A stretch of 64,000 nucleotides of DNA from VBDM01 sp035651815 (GTDB lineage: Bacteria > Pseudomonadota > Gammaproteobacteria > Burkholderiales > SG8-39), in assembly GCA_035651815.1 (NCBI GenBank), contig DASRFB010000042.1:4087-68086 (forward strand). The letters run 5' to 3'. A model generated the notes under the pieces. That model made no database searches. It was not told where the DNA came from and saw only the letters and a list, made by a program, of their open reading frames with translations. Both the position numbers and the translations under genes were made by a program. Shown piece after piece: positions 49,537-56,632 of this stretch (its first letter is position 1; each line of letters opens with the position of its first letter).

Positions 49537-50409
49537 ATGAAGCCCAGCGAATCCCTGTTCGTCGACGTCCGCGGCCTGCGCTACCACTGCCGGTGCTGGG
49601 GCGGCGCGGGGCGGCCGACGCTCTTTCTGCTCCACGGCTGGATGGACGTGTCGGCGTCGTTCCAGTTCCTGGTCGACGCGTTCGCGCGCGACTGGCGCGT
49701 GATCGCGCCGGACTGGCGCGGATTCGGCCTGAGCGGCCGCGCGAAGGACGGCGTCTACTGGTTCCCCGATTATTTCGCCGATCTCGACGCGCTGCTCGCG
49801 CATTTCTCCGCCGACGCGTCGGCGACGCTGATCGGGCACAGCATGGGTGGGAACGTCGCCGCGATGTACGCCGGCATCCGTCCCGAGCGGGTCGCGCGCC
49901 TCGTCAACCTCGAGGGCTTCGGCCTCGCGGCGACCGATCCCGAGCAGGCTCCCAAGCGCTACGCGCGCTGGCTGGCCGAGCTCGCGGGCGATCCGCCGTC
50001 GTTCCGCGACTACGACTCCTTCGACGCGCTCGCCGCGCGCCTGCGCGAAGGCAATCCGCGCCTCACCGGGGAGCGCGCCGCGTTCCTCGCGCGCCACTGG
50101 GGCCGGTTGCAGCCGGGCGGCCGGGTCGAGCTCGCGAGCGACCCCGCGCACAAGCTGGTGAATCCCGTGCTCTACCGCGTCGAGGAAGCCGAGGCTTGCT
50201 GGCGCAACGTCGTCGCGCCCGTCCTCTGGGTCGCGGGCGCCGAGACGAAGATCCCCGAGACGCTCAAGCTCGAGCCGCACGCGCTCGCCGCGCGCAAGGC
50301 GTGCTTTCGCAACCTGGCCGAGCGCGTCGTTCCGGACGCGGGACACATGCTCCACCACGACCAGCCCGGGAAGCTCGCCGCGGTGATCGAGGAGTTTCTC
50401 GCGTGCTAA
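49537..50409 (+). CDS. Alpha/beta hydrolase
   Basis: A 290-residue serine hydrolase without a signal peptide. Oxyanion segment F-L-L-H-G-W-M-D-V-S-A-S-F; nucleophile elbow I-G-H-S-M-G-G-N-V-A-A (Ser about residue 105); late His in V-P-D-A-G-H-M-L-H-H-D. The G-W-M-D-V-S-A-S-F-Q-F-L pattern is shared by a common proteobacterial esterase group of unknown substrate. It stands 10 bases before rnm. Confidence 0.88.
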   Translation: MKPSESLFVDVRGLRYHCRCWGGAGRPTLFLLHGWMDVSASFQFLVDAFARDWRVIAPDWRGFGLSGRAKDGVYWFPDYFADLDALLAHFSADASATLIGHSMGGNVAAMYAGIRPERVARLVNLEGFGLAATDPEQAPKRYARWLAELAGDPPSFRDYDSFDALAARLREGNPRLTGERAAFLARHWGRLQPGGRVELASDPAHKLVNPVLYRVEEAEACWRNVVAPVLWVAGAETKIPETLKLEPHALAARKACFRNLAERVVPDAGHMLHHDQPGKLAAVIEEFLAC

Positions 50410-50419
50410 GATTTTTCGG

Positions 50420-51247
50420 GTGAACGCGGACCTGCATTGCCACTCGACGGCGTCCGACGGCCTGCTCGCGCCGGCGGCGCTGGTCGAGCGCGCGTGCGCG
50501 CGCGGCGTGACGATGTTCGCGCTGACCGATCACGACGCGATCGCGGGACTCGACGAGGCCCGTGACGCCGCCGCGGCGCGCGGGCTGCGCTTCATCGACG
50601 GCGTCGAGATCTCGGTGACCTGGCGCGGCACCACCCTCCACGTCGTCGGGCTGAACATCGACCCGGCGAACGAAGACCTGCGGCGCGGGCTCGTGAGCGT
50701 CCGCGGCAGCCGCGTGCGCCGCGCGCGCCGGATCGCCGAATCGCTCGAGTCCGCCGGCATCGCGGGCAGCTTCGAAGGCGCGATGGCGCGCGCCGAGAAC
50801 CCGGAGATCGTCAGCCGCACGCACTTCGCGCGCTTCCTCGTCGAGCGCGGCCACGCGCGCGACGTGCGCGCCGTCTTCCATCATTTCCTGGTGCAGGGCA
50901 AGCCGGGCTACGTCCCGCACGAATGGGCGGCGCTGGGCGACGCGGTGGCGTGGATCCGCGCGGCGGGTGGTGTCGGGGTGATTGCGCACCCCGGACGCTA
51001 CAAGCTCTCGCGCCCCGACGTGCGCGAGCTGATCGCGGAATTCATGCGCTGCGGCGGCGCCGGCATCGAGGTCGTCACCGGCAGCCACACGCCCGAGCAG
51101 TATGCCGAGTTCGCCGCGCTCGCGCGCGAGCTCGGGCTGCTCGCCTCGCGCGGATCGGACTTCCACGGCCCCGGCGAGAGCAAGGTCGAGCTCGGGTCGC
51201 TGCCGCAGCTGCCCGCCGACCTGCAGCCGGTCTGGCGCGACTGGTGA
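50420..51247 (+). CDS. rnm: PHP-domain 5'-3' exoribonuclease RNase AM (YciV)
   Basis: A 275-residue PHP metalloenzyme. Metal ligands: D-L-H-C-H-S-T-A-S-D-G (about 4-14), L-T-D-H-D near 34, G-V-E-I-S near 60, and the late A-H-P-G-R-Y and G-S-D-F-H-G. E. coli RNase AM trims the 5' ends of 5S, 16S and 23S rRNA and degrades short RNAs. The usual neighbour yciO follows. The start is GTG at 50420, right after the first PHP strand becomes possible. Confidence 0.9.
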   Translation: MNADLHCHSTASDGLLAPAALVERACARGVTMFALTDHDAIAGLDEARDAAAARGLRFIDGVEISVTWRGTTLHVVGLNIDPANEDLRRGLVSVRGSRVRRARRIAESLESAGIAGSFEGAMARAENPEIVSRTHFARFLVERGHARDVRAVFHHFLVQGKPGYVPHEWAALGDAVAWIRAAGGVGVIAHPGRYKLSRPDVRELIAEFMRCGGAGIEVVTGSHTPEQYAEFAALARELGLLASRGSDFHGPGESKVELGSLPQLPADLQPVWRDW

Positions 51248-51284
51248 GCGGCCCGGATCCCCGCTTTCGCCGGGACGACGCGAC

Positions 51285-51920
51285 GTGGCCCAATACTTCC
51301 AGATCGTTCCCTCGCACCCGCAGCGCCGGCTGATCGCGCGCGCGGCGCAGATCGTGCGCGCGGGCGGCGTGATCGCGTATCCCACGGACTCCTGCTACGC
51401 GCTCGGCTGCCACATCGGCGACAAGGACGCGATGCAGCGCCTGCGGCGCATCCGGAGCTTCGACGGGCGCCACCATTTCTCGCTCGTGTGCCGCGACCTC
51501 TCCGAGATCGGCGCCTACGCCAAGGTCGACAACGCCCAGTACCGGCTGCTGAAGGCGCTGACGCCCGGCAGCTACACCTTCATCCTGCGCGGCACGCGCG
51601 AGGTGCCGCGGCGCCTGCTGCACCCGAAGCGCAAGACGATCGGAGTGCGCGTGCCCGACCACCCGGTGGCGCAGGCGCTGCTCGCCGAGCTGGGCGAGCC
51701 GCTGCTGTCGACGACGGCGAAGCTTCCCGAAGACGAAGCGCCGCTCGACGGCGGCGAGCGCATCCGCGAGCGCCTCCAGCACGAGCTCGATCTCGTCCTC
51801 GACGCGGGATCGTGCGGCACCGAGCCGACCACGATCATCGACCTCACGGGCGCGGAGCCCGCGGTGGTGCGCCGGGGCAAAGGATCGCTCGCGGCGCTCT
51901 CGGTCGAGGCTCCGCTCTGA
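51285..51920 (+). CDS. yciO: YciO, Sua5/TsaC-family protein
   Basis: A 211-residue protein of the YrdC/Sua5 fold. It carries A-Q-I-V-R-A-G-G-V-I-A-Y-P-T-D-S-C-Y-A-L-G-C, the nucleotide/carbamate-binding start, and P-G-S-Y-T-F-I-L, the family's later motif. TsaC enzymes make threonylcarbamoyl-AMP for t6A in tRNA; YciO is the paralogue paired with rnm and its reaction is less certain. The GTG start is chosen as the closest to the family N-terminus A-Q-Y-F-Q-I-x-P. Confidence 0.88.
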   Translation: MAQYFQIVPSHPQRRLIARAAQIVRAGGVIAYPTDSCYALGCHIGDKDAMQRLRRIRSFDGRHHFSLVCRDLSEIGAYAKVDNAQYRLLKALTPGSYTFILRGTREVPRRLLHPKRKTIGVRVPDHPVAQALLAELGEPLLSTTAKLPEDEAPLDGGERIRERLQHELDLVLDAGSCGTEPTTIIDLTGAEPAVVRRGKGSLAALSVEAPL

Positions 51921-51926
51921 TAAAAT
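51921..51926 (+). promoter_or_regulatory. Possible -10 box of the site-2 protease operon
   Basis: TAAAAT at 51921-51926 directly follows the yciO stop. It would start a leader containing a 32-codon open frame and the hairpin at 51979. No good -35. Confidence 0.35.
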
Positions 51927-51933
51927 CGAGCGC

Positions 51934-52032
51934 ATGAAAGGCCGTCCCTGGCGAACCGCGGCGGCCCTCGTTGACACAAGGGGCGTAGTCCCCTCTTTTT
52001 TTAAGAAAAATCGACACCCGCCCGGCGGCTAA
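51934..52032 (+). CDS. Possible 32-codon leader ORF before the site-2 protease gene
   Basis: ATG at 51934 opens a frame of 32 codons (start M-K-G-R-P-W-R-T-A-A-A, end R-H-P-P-G-G) that spans the terminator hairpin and ends in TAATG, its TAA sharing one base with the ATG of the protease gene. No Shine-Dalgarno sequence is visible. It could be a leader peptide coupling ribosome movement to hairpin folding, or a chance frame. Confidence 0.25.
   Translation: MKGRPWRTAAALVDTRGVVPSFFKKNRHPPGG
51979..52002 (+). terminator. Intrinsic terminator or attenuator before the site-2 protease operon
   Basis: AGGGG (51979-51983), a 6-base loop, CCCCT (51990-51994), C and seven T (51996-52002). It lies 30 bases before the start codon at 52032. 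It either ends rnm-yciO or attenuates the downstream operon. Confidence 0.65.
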
Positions 52033-52694
52033 TGGAGCTCAACCTCGTCCAGACCATCGCGATCTACGCGCTGCCCGTCGTCTTCGCGATCACCCTGCAC
52101 GAGGCCGCCCACGGCTACGTCGCCATGCACCTCGGCGACAAGACCGCGTGGATGCTGGGGCGCGTCAGCCTCAACCCGGTGCGCCACATCGATCCGGTGG
52201 GCACGATCGGCGTGCCGCTGCTGCTGCTCGCGGTCACCCAGGGCGCCTTCCTCTTCGGCTGGGCCAAACCGGTGCCGGTCAATTTCGAGGCGCTGCGCAA
52301 GCCCAGGCGGGACATGTTCTGGGTGTCCGCGGCCGGGCCGGCGGCGAATCTCGCCATGGCGCTCGTCTGGGCCGCGGTGCTCAAGACGGGCGACCTCTCG
52401 GGAGCCGCGGACGGCCAGTTTCTCCTCGAGTGCGCGGCCGCCGGCATCCGGATCAACATCCTGTTCATGGCGCTCAACCTGCTGCCGATCCTGCCGCTGG
52501 ACGGCGGCCGGATGCTGGTCGCGCTGCTACCGCGCCGCGCCGCGGCCGGCTACTCCAGGCTCGAGCCCTGGGGCCTGCCGATCCTGCTCGGCGTGATCTC
52601 GCTCAGCTATTTCCATATCAACGTGCTCGGCGTGCTGCTCGCGCCGATCATGAACGTCTCGATGTCGATCATCGGGACGCTGTTCCAGCTCTGA
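52032..52694 (+). CDS. Site-2 protease family membrane metalloprotease (M50)
   Basis: A 220-residue polytopic protein. The zinc site is H-E-A-A-H-G-Y (H-E-x-x-H) near residue 23 in the first helix, completed by N-L-L-P-I-L-P-L-D-G-G-R near 150. About six membrane segments. This minimal form, without a PDZ domain, is the one usually found next to trpS-scpA in betaproteobacteria; substrates are unknown. It is not RseP, which is larger. trpS follows after two bases. Confidence 0.9.
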   Translation: MELNLVQTIAIYALPVVFAITLHEAAHGYVAMHLGDKTAWMLGRVSLNPVRHIDPVGTIGVPLLLLAVTQGAFLFGWAKPVPVNFEALRKPRRDMFWVSAAGPAANLAMALVWAAVLKTGDLSGAADGQFLLECAAAGIRINILFMALNLLPILPLDGGRMLVALLPRRAAAGYSRLEPWGLPILLGVISLSYFHINVLGVLLAPIMNVSMSIIGTLFQL

Positions 52695-52696
52695 CC

Positions 52697-53899
52697 ATGT
52701 TCGAAGAGCGCGTCGTCTCCGGCATGCGCCCCACCGGGCGACTGCACCTCGGCCACTGGCACGGCGCGCTCAAGAACTGGGTGCGCCTGCAGGCCGAGCG
52801 CCCATGCCTGTTCTTCGTCGCCGACTGGCACGCGCTCACCACGCACTACGAGACGCCCGAGGTGATCGAGGAGAGCGTCTGGGACATGGTGATCGACTGG
52901 CTCGCCGCGGGCATCGACCCGGCGCAGGCGACGATCTTCATCCAGTCGCGCGTGGTCGAGCACGCCGAGCTGCACACGCTGCTCTCGATGATCACGCCGC
53001 TCGGCTGGCTCGAGCGCGTGCCGACCTACAAGGAGCAGCAGGAGAAGATCGCCGACCGCGACCTCTCCACCTACGGCTTCCTCGGCTACCCGCTGCTGCA
53101 GGCGGCCGACGTGCTGCTCTACCGCGGCAAGCACGTGCCGGTGGGCGAGGACCAGGTGCCGCACATCGAGCTCATGCGCGAGGTCGCGCGGCGCTTCAAC
53201 CACGTCTACGGCCGCGAGCCCGGCTTCGAGGAGAAGGCGAAGGCCGCGGCGAAGAAGATGGGCGCGCGCAAGGCGAAGCTCTACGCGCAGCTGCGCACCA
53301 AGTACCAGGAGCAGGGCGACGCCGAGGCGCTCGCCGCTGCGCGCGCGCTGATCGACGAGCAGGCGAACCTCGCGCTCGGCGACAAGGAGCGCCTGTTCGG
53401 GTACATCGAGGGCGGCGGCCGTATGATCCTGGTCGAGCCCGAGGCGATGCTGACCGAGGCGTCGCGACTTCCCGGTCTCGACGGCCAGAAGATGTCGAAG
53501 TCCTACGGCAACACGGTCGAGCTGCGCGAGGACCCCGAATCGGTGAAGAAGAAGATCCGCACCATGCAGACCGACCCCGCGCGCGTGAAGCGCAGCGACC
53601 CGGGCGATCCGGACAAGTGCCCGGTGTGGCAGTTCCACCTCGTGTACAGCGACGACAAGACCCGTCAGTGGGCGAACCACGGCTGCCGCACGGCGGGCAT
53701 CGGCTGCCTCGAGTGCAAGCAGCCGGTGATCGACTCGGTGCTCGCCGAGCTCGGGCCCATGCGCGAGCGCGCGAAGCGCTACGTCGACGACCCGACCCTG
53801 GTGCGCAACATCGTCGCCGACGGCAACGAGAAGGCGAAGCGCCTCGCCGAAGAGACGATGCGCGACGTGCGTCCGGCGATGGGGCTCGCGTACACGTGA
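52697..53899 (+). CDS. trpS: Tryptophanyl-tRNA synthetase with a four-Cys motif
   Basis: A 400-residue class I synthetase charging tRNA-Trp. H-L-G-H at 17-20 is the HIGH motif and K-M-S-K-S at 265-269 the second signature. It is longer than E. coli TrpRS (334), with a Lys/Ala-rich insertion around 172-240. Cys308-x21-Cys330-x6-Cys337-x2-Cys340 resembles the [4Fe-4S]-binding pattern described in Thermotoga TrpRS near the anticodon-binding region. The stop overlaps the scpA GTG start by four bases. Confidence 0.95.
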   Translation: MFEERVVSGMRPTGRLHLGHWHGALKNWVRLQAERPCLFFVADWHALTTHYETPEVIEESVWDMVIDWLAAGIDPAQATIFIQSRVVEHAELHTLLSMITPLGWLERVPTYKEQQEKIADRDLSTYGFLGYPLLQAADVLLYRGKHVPVGEDQVPHIELMREVARRFNHVYGREPGFEEKAKAAAKKMGARKAKLYAQLRTKYQEQGDAEALAAARALIDEQANLALGDKERLFGYIEGGGRMILVEPEAMLTEASRLPGLDGQKMSKSYGNTVELREDPESVKKKIRTMQTDPARVKRSDPGDPDKCPVWQFHLVYSDDKTRQWANHGCRTAGIGCLECKQPVIDSVLAELGPMRERAKRYVDDPTLVRNIVADGNEKAKRLAEETMRDVRPAMGLAYT

Positions 53900-54729
53900 A
53901 CGAGCCCGTCCAGCTCGCCATCGCCACGCCGGTCGCGCCGGCGCCGCTCGCCCGCGTGCGCGGGCAGCTGCTCACCGAGCTGCCGCAGGACCTGTACATC
54001 CCGCCCGACGCGCTCGAGGTGTTCTTCGACACCTTCGAAGGACCGCTCGACCTGCTGCTCTATCTCATCCGCAAGGCGAACCTCGACATCCTCGACATCC
54101 CGATGGCGCGGCTCACCCAGCAGTACATCGAATACGTCGAGGTGATGCGCACCAAGAACCTCGAGCTCGCCGCGGAGTATCTCGTCATGGCGGCGATGCT
54201 GATGGAGATCAAGTCGCGGATGCTCCTGCCGAAGCCGCCGTCGGCCGAGGGCGACGAGGAGGACCCGCGCGCCGAGCTGGTGCGCCGGCTGCTCGAGTAC
54301 GAGCGCATGAAGAGCGCGGCGCACAAGCTCGACGAGCTGCCGCACGCGGGACGCGATTTCATGCCGGTCGAGGTCTGGGTCGAGCAGGCGCTCGCCGAGC
54401 GCCTGCCCGAGGTGCACCTGCCGGACCTGCAGGAGGCGTGGCGCACGCTGCTCGTGCGCGCCAAGATGACCCAGCACCACCGCGTGACGCGCGACGAGCT
54501 CTCGGTGCGCGAGCACATGAGCCTGATCCTGCGCCGCCTCGCGGCCGGCGCGTTCGTGGAGTTCGGCGAGCTGCTCGAGACCCGGCGCGGCCTCGCGGTG
54601 CTCATCGTCAACTTCCTCGCGGTGCTCGAGCTCGTGCGCGAGAGCCTGATCGAAGTGACCCAGTCGGAGCCCTACGCGCCGATCTACGTGAAGATTGCAG
54701 GGAGCGCGATCGTCCATGCTCAGCCCTAA
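53896..54729 (+). CDS. scpA: Segregation and condensation protein A
   Basis: A 277-residue kleisin that bridges SMC heads in chromosome condensation. It has the family start F-D-T-F-E-G-P-L-D-L-L-L-Y-L-I-R-K-A-N-L-D-I-L-D-I-P (about 49-74), Q-Y-I-E-Y-V, and A-A-E-Y-L-V-M-A-A-M-L-M-E-I-K-S-R-M-L-L-P. The C-terminal winged helix contains F-L-A-V-L-E-L-V-R. An extra N-terminal 45 residues (Val/Ala/Pro-rich) is common in betaproteobacteria. It overlaps scpB by 14 bases. Confidence 0.95.
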   Translation: MNEPVQLAIATPVAPAPLARVRGQLLTELPQDLYIPPDALEVFFDTFEGPLDLLLYLIRKANLDILDIPMARLTQQYIEYVEVMRTKNLELAAEYLVMAAMLMEIKSRMLLPKPPSAEGDEEDPRAELVRRLLEYERMKSAAHKLDELPHAGRDFMPVEVWVEQALAERLPEVHLPDLQEAWRTLLVRAKMTQHHRVTRDELSVREHMSLILRRLAAGAFVEFGELLETRRGLAVLIVNFLAVLELVRESLIEVTQSEPYAPIYVKIAGSAIVHAQP

Positions 54730-55324
54730 CGAAGTGAAAACGGTGCTCGAGGCCGCGCTGCTCGCCGCGCGCGAGCCGGTCGCCGTCGGCGAGCTCCGCA
54801 AGATGTTCGACGAGGAGATCGGCGCCGACACCGTGCGCCGGCTCCTCGACGAGCTGCGCGAGTCGTGGAAGGACCGCGGCGTCGAGCTCGTCAATACCGC
54901 GAGCGGCTGGCGCTTCCAGACTCGCGCCTCGGTGCAGCGCTACATCGAGCGCATCCACCCCGACAAGCCGCCGCGCTACTCGCGCGCGGTGCTCGAGACG
55001 CTCGCCATCGTCGCGTACCGCCAGCCGGTGACGCGCGGCGACATCGAGAACATCCGCGGCGTCACCGTGTCGACGCAGATCGTGAAGACGCTCGAGGACC
55101 GCGGGTGGATCGACGTCGTCGGCCACCGCGAGGTCCCCGGCCGCCCGGCGCTCTACGCCACCACCAAGCAGTTCCTAGACGACCTCGGGCTGCGCTCGCT
55201 GCAGGAGCTGCCGCCGCTCGAGGAGATCGCGAAGACCCTTGAGCTTCCGCAACAAACCGCGACGCCCGCTCCGGAAGCCGCCCCGTCCGGCGAGCCCGCT
55301 CCGGCCGAGCAAAGCCCGGCGTAA
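54716..55324 (+). CDS. scpB: Segregation and condensation protein B
   Basis: A 202-residue SMC accessory protein with two winged helices: V-L-E-A-A-L-L-A-A-R-E-P-V near the start, and S-R-A-V-L-E-T-L-A-I-V-A-Y-R-Q-P-V-T-R-G-D-I-E-N-I-R-G-V, the ScpB signature, near 95. The tail (about 175-202) is Pro/Ala/Glu-rich and disordered; its coding region is shared with the rluB start. ATG 54716 is preceded by GGGAG. It forms a complex with ScpA and SMC. Confidence 0.94.
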   Translation: MLSPNEVKTVLEAALLAAREPVAVGELRKMFDEEIGADTVRRLLDELRESWKDRGVELVNTASGWRFQTRASVQRYIERIHPDKPPRYSRAVLETLAIVAYRQPVTRGDIENIRGVTVSTQIVKTLEDRGWIDVVGHREVPGRPALYATTKQFLDDLGLRSLQELPPLEEIAKTLELPQQTATPAPEAAPSGEPAPAEQSPA

Positions 55325-56084
55325 GCCAGCGCCGTCCGCGCCCGCGGAGCGGCTGCAGAAGGTGCTCGCGCGCTCGGGGCAGGGCTCGCGCCGCGAGATG
55401 GAGACGCTCATCGCGGCGGGGCGGATCACCGTGAACGGCGGGCCGGCGACGCTCGGCCAGCGCGTCGGTCCGGAGGACCGGGTGGCCCGCGACGGACGGC
55501 CCGTGCGGCTCGCCTTCGAGACGAAAGCGCCGCGCGTGCTGCTCTATCACAAGCCCGCGGGCGAGCTCGTCACCGAGCGCGATCCCGAGGGCCGTCCCAC
55601 GGTGTTCGCGCGCCTGCCGCGCATCCGCGGCGGGCATTGGGTGGCGATCGGCCGGCTCGATTTCAATACCGGCGGGCTGCTGCTCTTCACCGACTCGGGC
55701 GAGCTCGCCAACCGACTCATGCACCCGCGCCACGAGGTCGAGCGCGAGTACGCGGTCCGGATCCGGGGCGAGCTCTCGGAGGCGCAGCTCGAGCGGCTGA
55801 CGCGCGGCGTGCAGCTCGACGACGGGCTCGCGCGCTTCGACGCCATCGAGCCGCGCGGCGGGCAGGGCTCGAACCGCTGGTACGAGGTGGTGCTGCGCGA
55901 GGGCCGCAATCGCGAAGTGCGACGCATGTTCGAAGCGCTCGGAGCGACCGTGAGCCGGCTGATGCGCGTGCGCTTCGGTCCGTTTGCGCTGCCGCCGCGC
56001 TTGAAGCGCGGGCAGTGGCTGGAGCTCGAAGGCGCGCAGCTGCGCGATCTCATCGACTCGCTCGAGGAGGCGCGCGACACCTAG
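55239..56084 (+). CDS. rluB: 23S rRNA pseudouridine synthase RluB-type
   Basis: A 281-residue RsuA-family enzyme (RluB modifies U2605). A basic Pro/Arg/Lys-rich N-terminus (1-35) precedes an S4 domain (R-L-Q-K-V-L-A-R-S-G-Q-G-S-R-R-E) and the catalytic core with Asp in I-G-R-L-D-F-N-T-G-G-L-L-L-F-T. Late motif: G-R-N-R-E-V-R-R-M-F-E-A-L-G. The TTG start at 55239 lies inside scpB (86-base overlap). A later start would trim the S4 domain, so the overlap appears real, though the exact codon is uncertain. Confidence 0.9.
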   Translation: MSFRNKPRRPLRKPPRPASPLRPSKARRKPAPSAPAERLQKVLARSGQGSRREMETLIAAGRITVNGGPATLGQRVGPEDRVARDGRPVRLAFETKAPRVLLYHKPAGELVTERDPEGRPTVFARLPRIRGGHWVAIGRLDFNTGGLLLFTDSGELANRLMHPRHEVEREYAVRIRGELSEAQLERLTRGVQLDDGLARFDAIEPRGGQGSNRWYEVVLREGRNREVRRMFEALGATVSRLMRVRFGPFALPPRLKRGQWLELEGAQLRDLIDSLEEARDT

Positions 56085-56101
56085 ACGGCGCCGTCTCCTC
56101 G

Positions 56102-56130
56102 TTGTTTCGCCTGTGTTTTCTTGCTATACT
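56102..56130 (+). promoter_or_regulatory. Promoter of the rimP-nusA-infB operon
   Basis: TTGTTT (56102-56107), a 17-base spacer and TATACT (56125-56130) form a strong sigma-70 promoter. Initiation near 56137 gives a leader of about 38 bases containing only the hairpin at 56146. Confidence 0.7.
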
Positions 56131-56145
56131 CTTCGGGCTATAGGG

Positions 56146-56167
56146 ATGGGCTTTCGAGCCCATTTTT
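56146..56167 (+). terminator. Attenuator-like hairpin with TTCG tetraloop in the rimP leader
   Basis: ATGGGCT (56146-56152), TTCG loop, AGCCCAT (56157-56163), then TTTTT through 56167. It lies between the promoter at 56102 and the rimP ATG at 56175, so every transcript from that promoter must pass it. NusA, encoded in this operon, promotes pausing and intrinsic termination, so autoregulation is plausible. Confidence 0.7.
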
Positions 56168-56174
56168 CATTTAT

Positions 56175-56606
56175 ATGGGCGATCTGGAGCAAGTGTTGGA
56201 GAGCACCGTTTCCGGGCTGGGCTGCCAGCTCGCCGATTTCGATTTTTCCAATAGAAACCGTCTATTGAGGGTGTTCATCGACAAGCCGGCGGGCGTGACC
56301 GTGGACGACTGCGAGGCCGTGACGCGCCAGCTGCAGCGCGTGCTGCCGGTCGAGGGCATCGACTACGACCGGCTCGAGGTCTCGTCGCCGGGACTGGACC
56401 GGCGCCTGAAGAAGGCGTCCGATTTCGAGCGCTTCGCCGGTCACCGCGCCGACGTGCGGCTGCGGGTGCCGGTGAACGGCCGGCGCAACTTCGTCGGCAC
56501 GCTGCGCGGCGTGCGCGACGGACGGATCGAGCTCGATTTCGAGGGCGGACACCTCGACTTCGACCTGGCCGACATGGACCGCGCGCGCCTGGTGCCCGAG
56601 CTGTGA
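56175..56606 (+). CDS. rimP: Ribosome maturation factor RimP
   Basis: A 143-residue 30S assembly factor. L-E-Q-V-L-E-S-T-V-S-G-L-G-C-Q-L begins the N-domain; V-S-S-P-G-L-D-R-R-L-K is the family signature near residue 75; the C-terminal Sm-like domain follows. ATG 56175 has no clear Shine-Dalgarno sequence because the hairpin T-run occupies that space. An earlier in-frame start would translate the hairpin and is unlikely. First gene of rimP-nusA-infB. Confidence 0.95.
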   Translation: MGDLEQVLESTVSGLGCQLADFDFSNRNRLLRVFIDKPAGVTVDDCEAVTRQLQRVLPVEGIDYDRLEVSSPGLDRRLKKASDFERFAGHRADVRLRVPVNGRRNFVGTLRGVRDGRIELDFEGGHLDFDLADMDRARLVPEL

Positions 56607-56632
56607 GCGCCGCTGTGAGAGTGGAGGAACGC

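Noticed and set aside
52032..52694. RseP, the site-2 protease of the sigma-E cascade.
   Set aside because: At 220 residues without a PDZ domain it is the minimal M50 type usual next to trpS; RseP is about twice as long with PDZ domains and sits near bamA/dxr.
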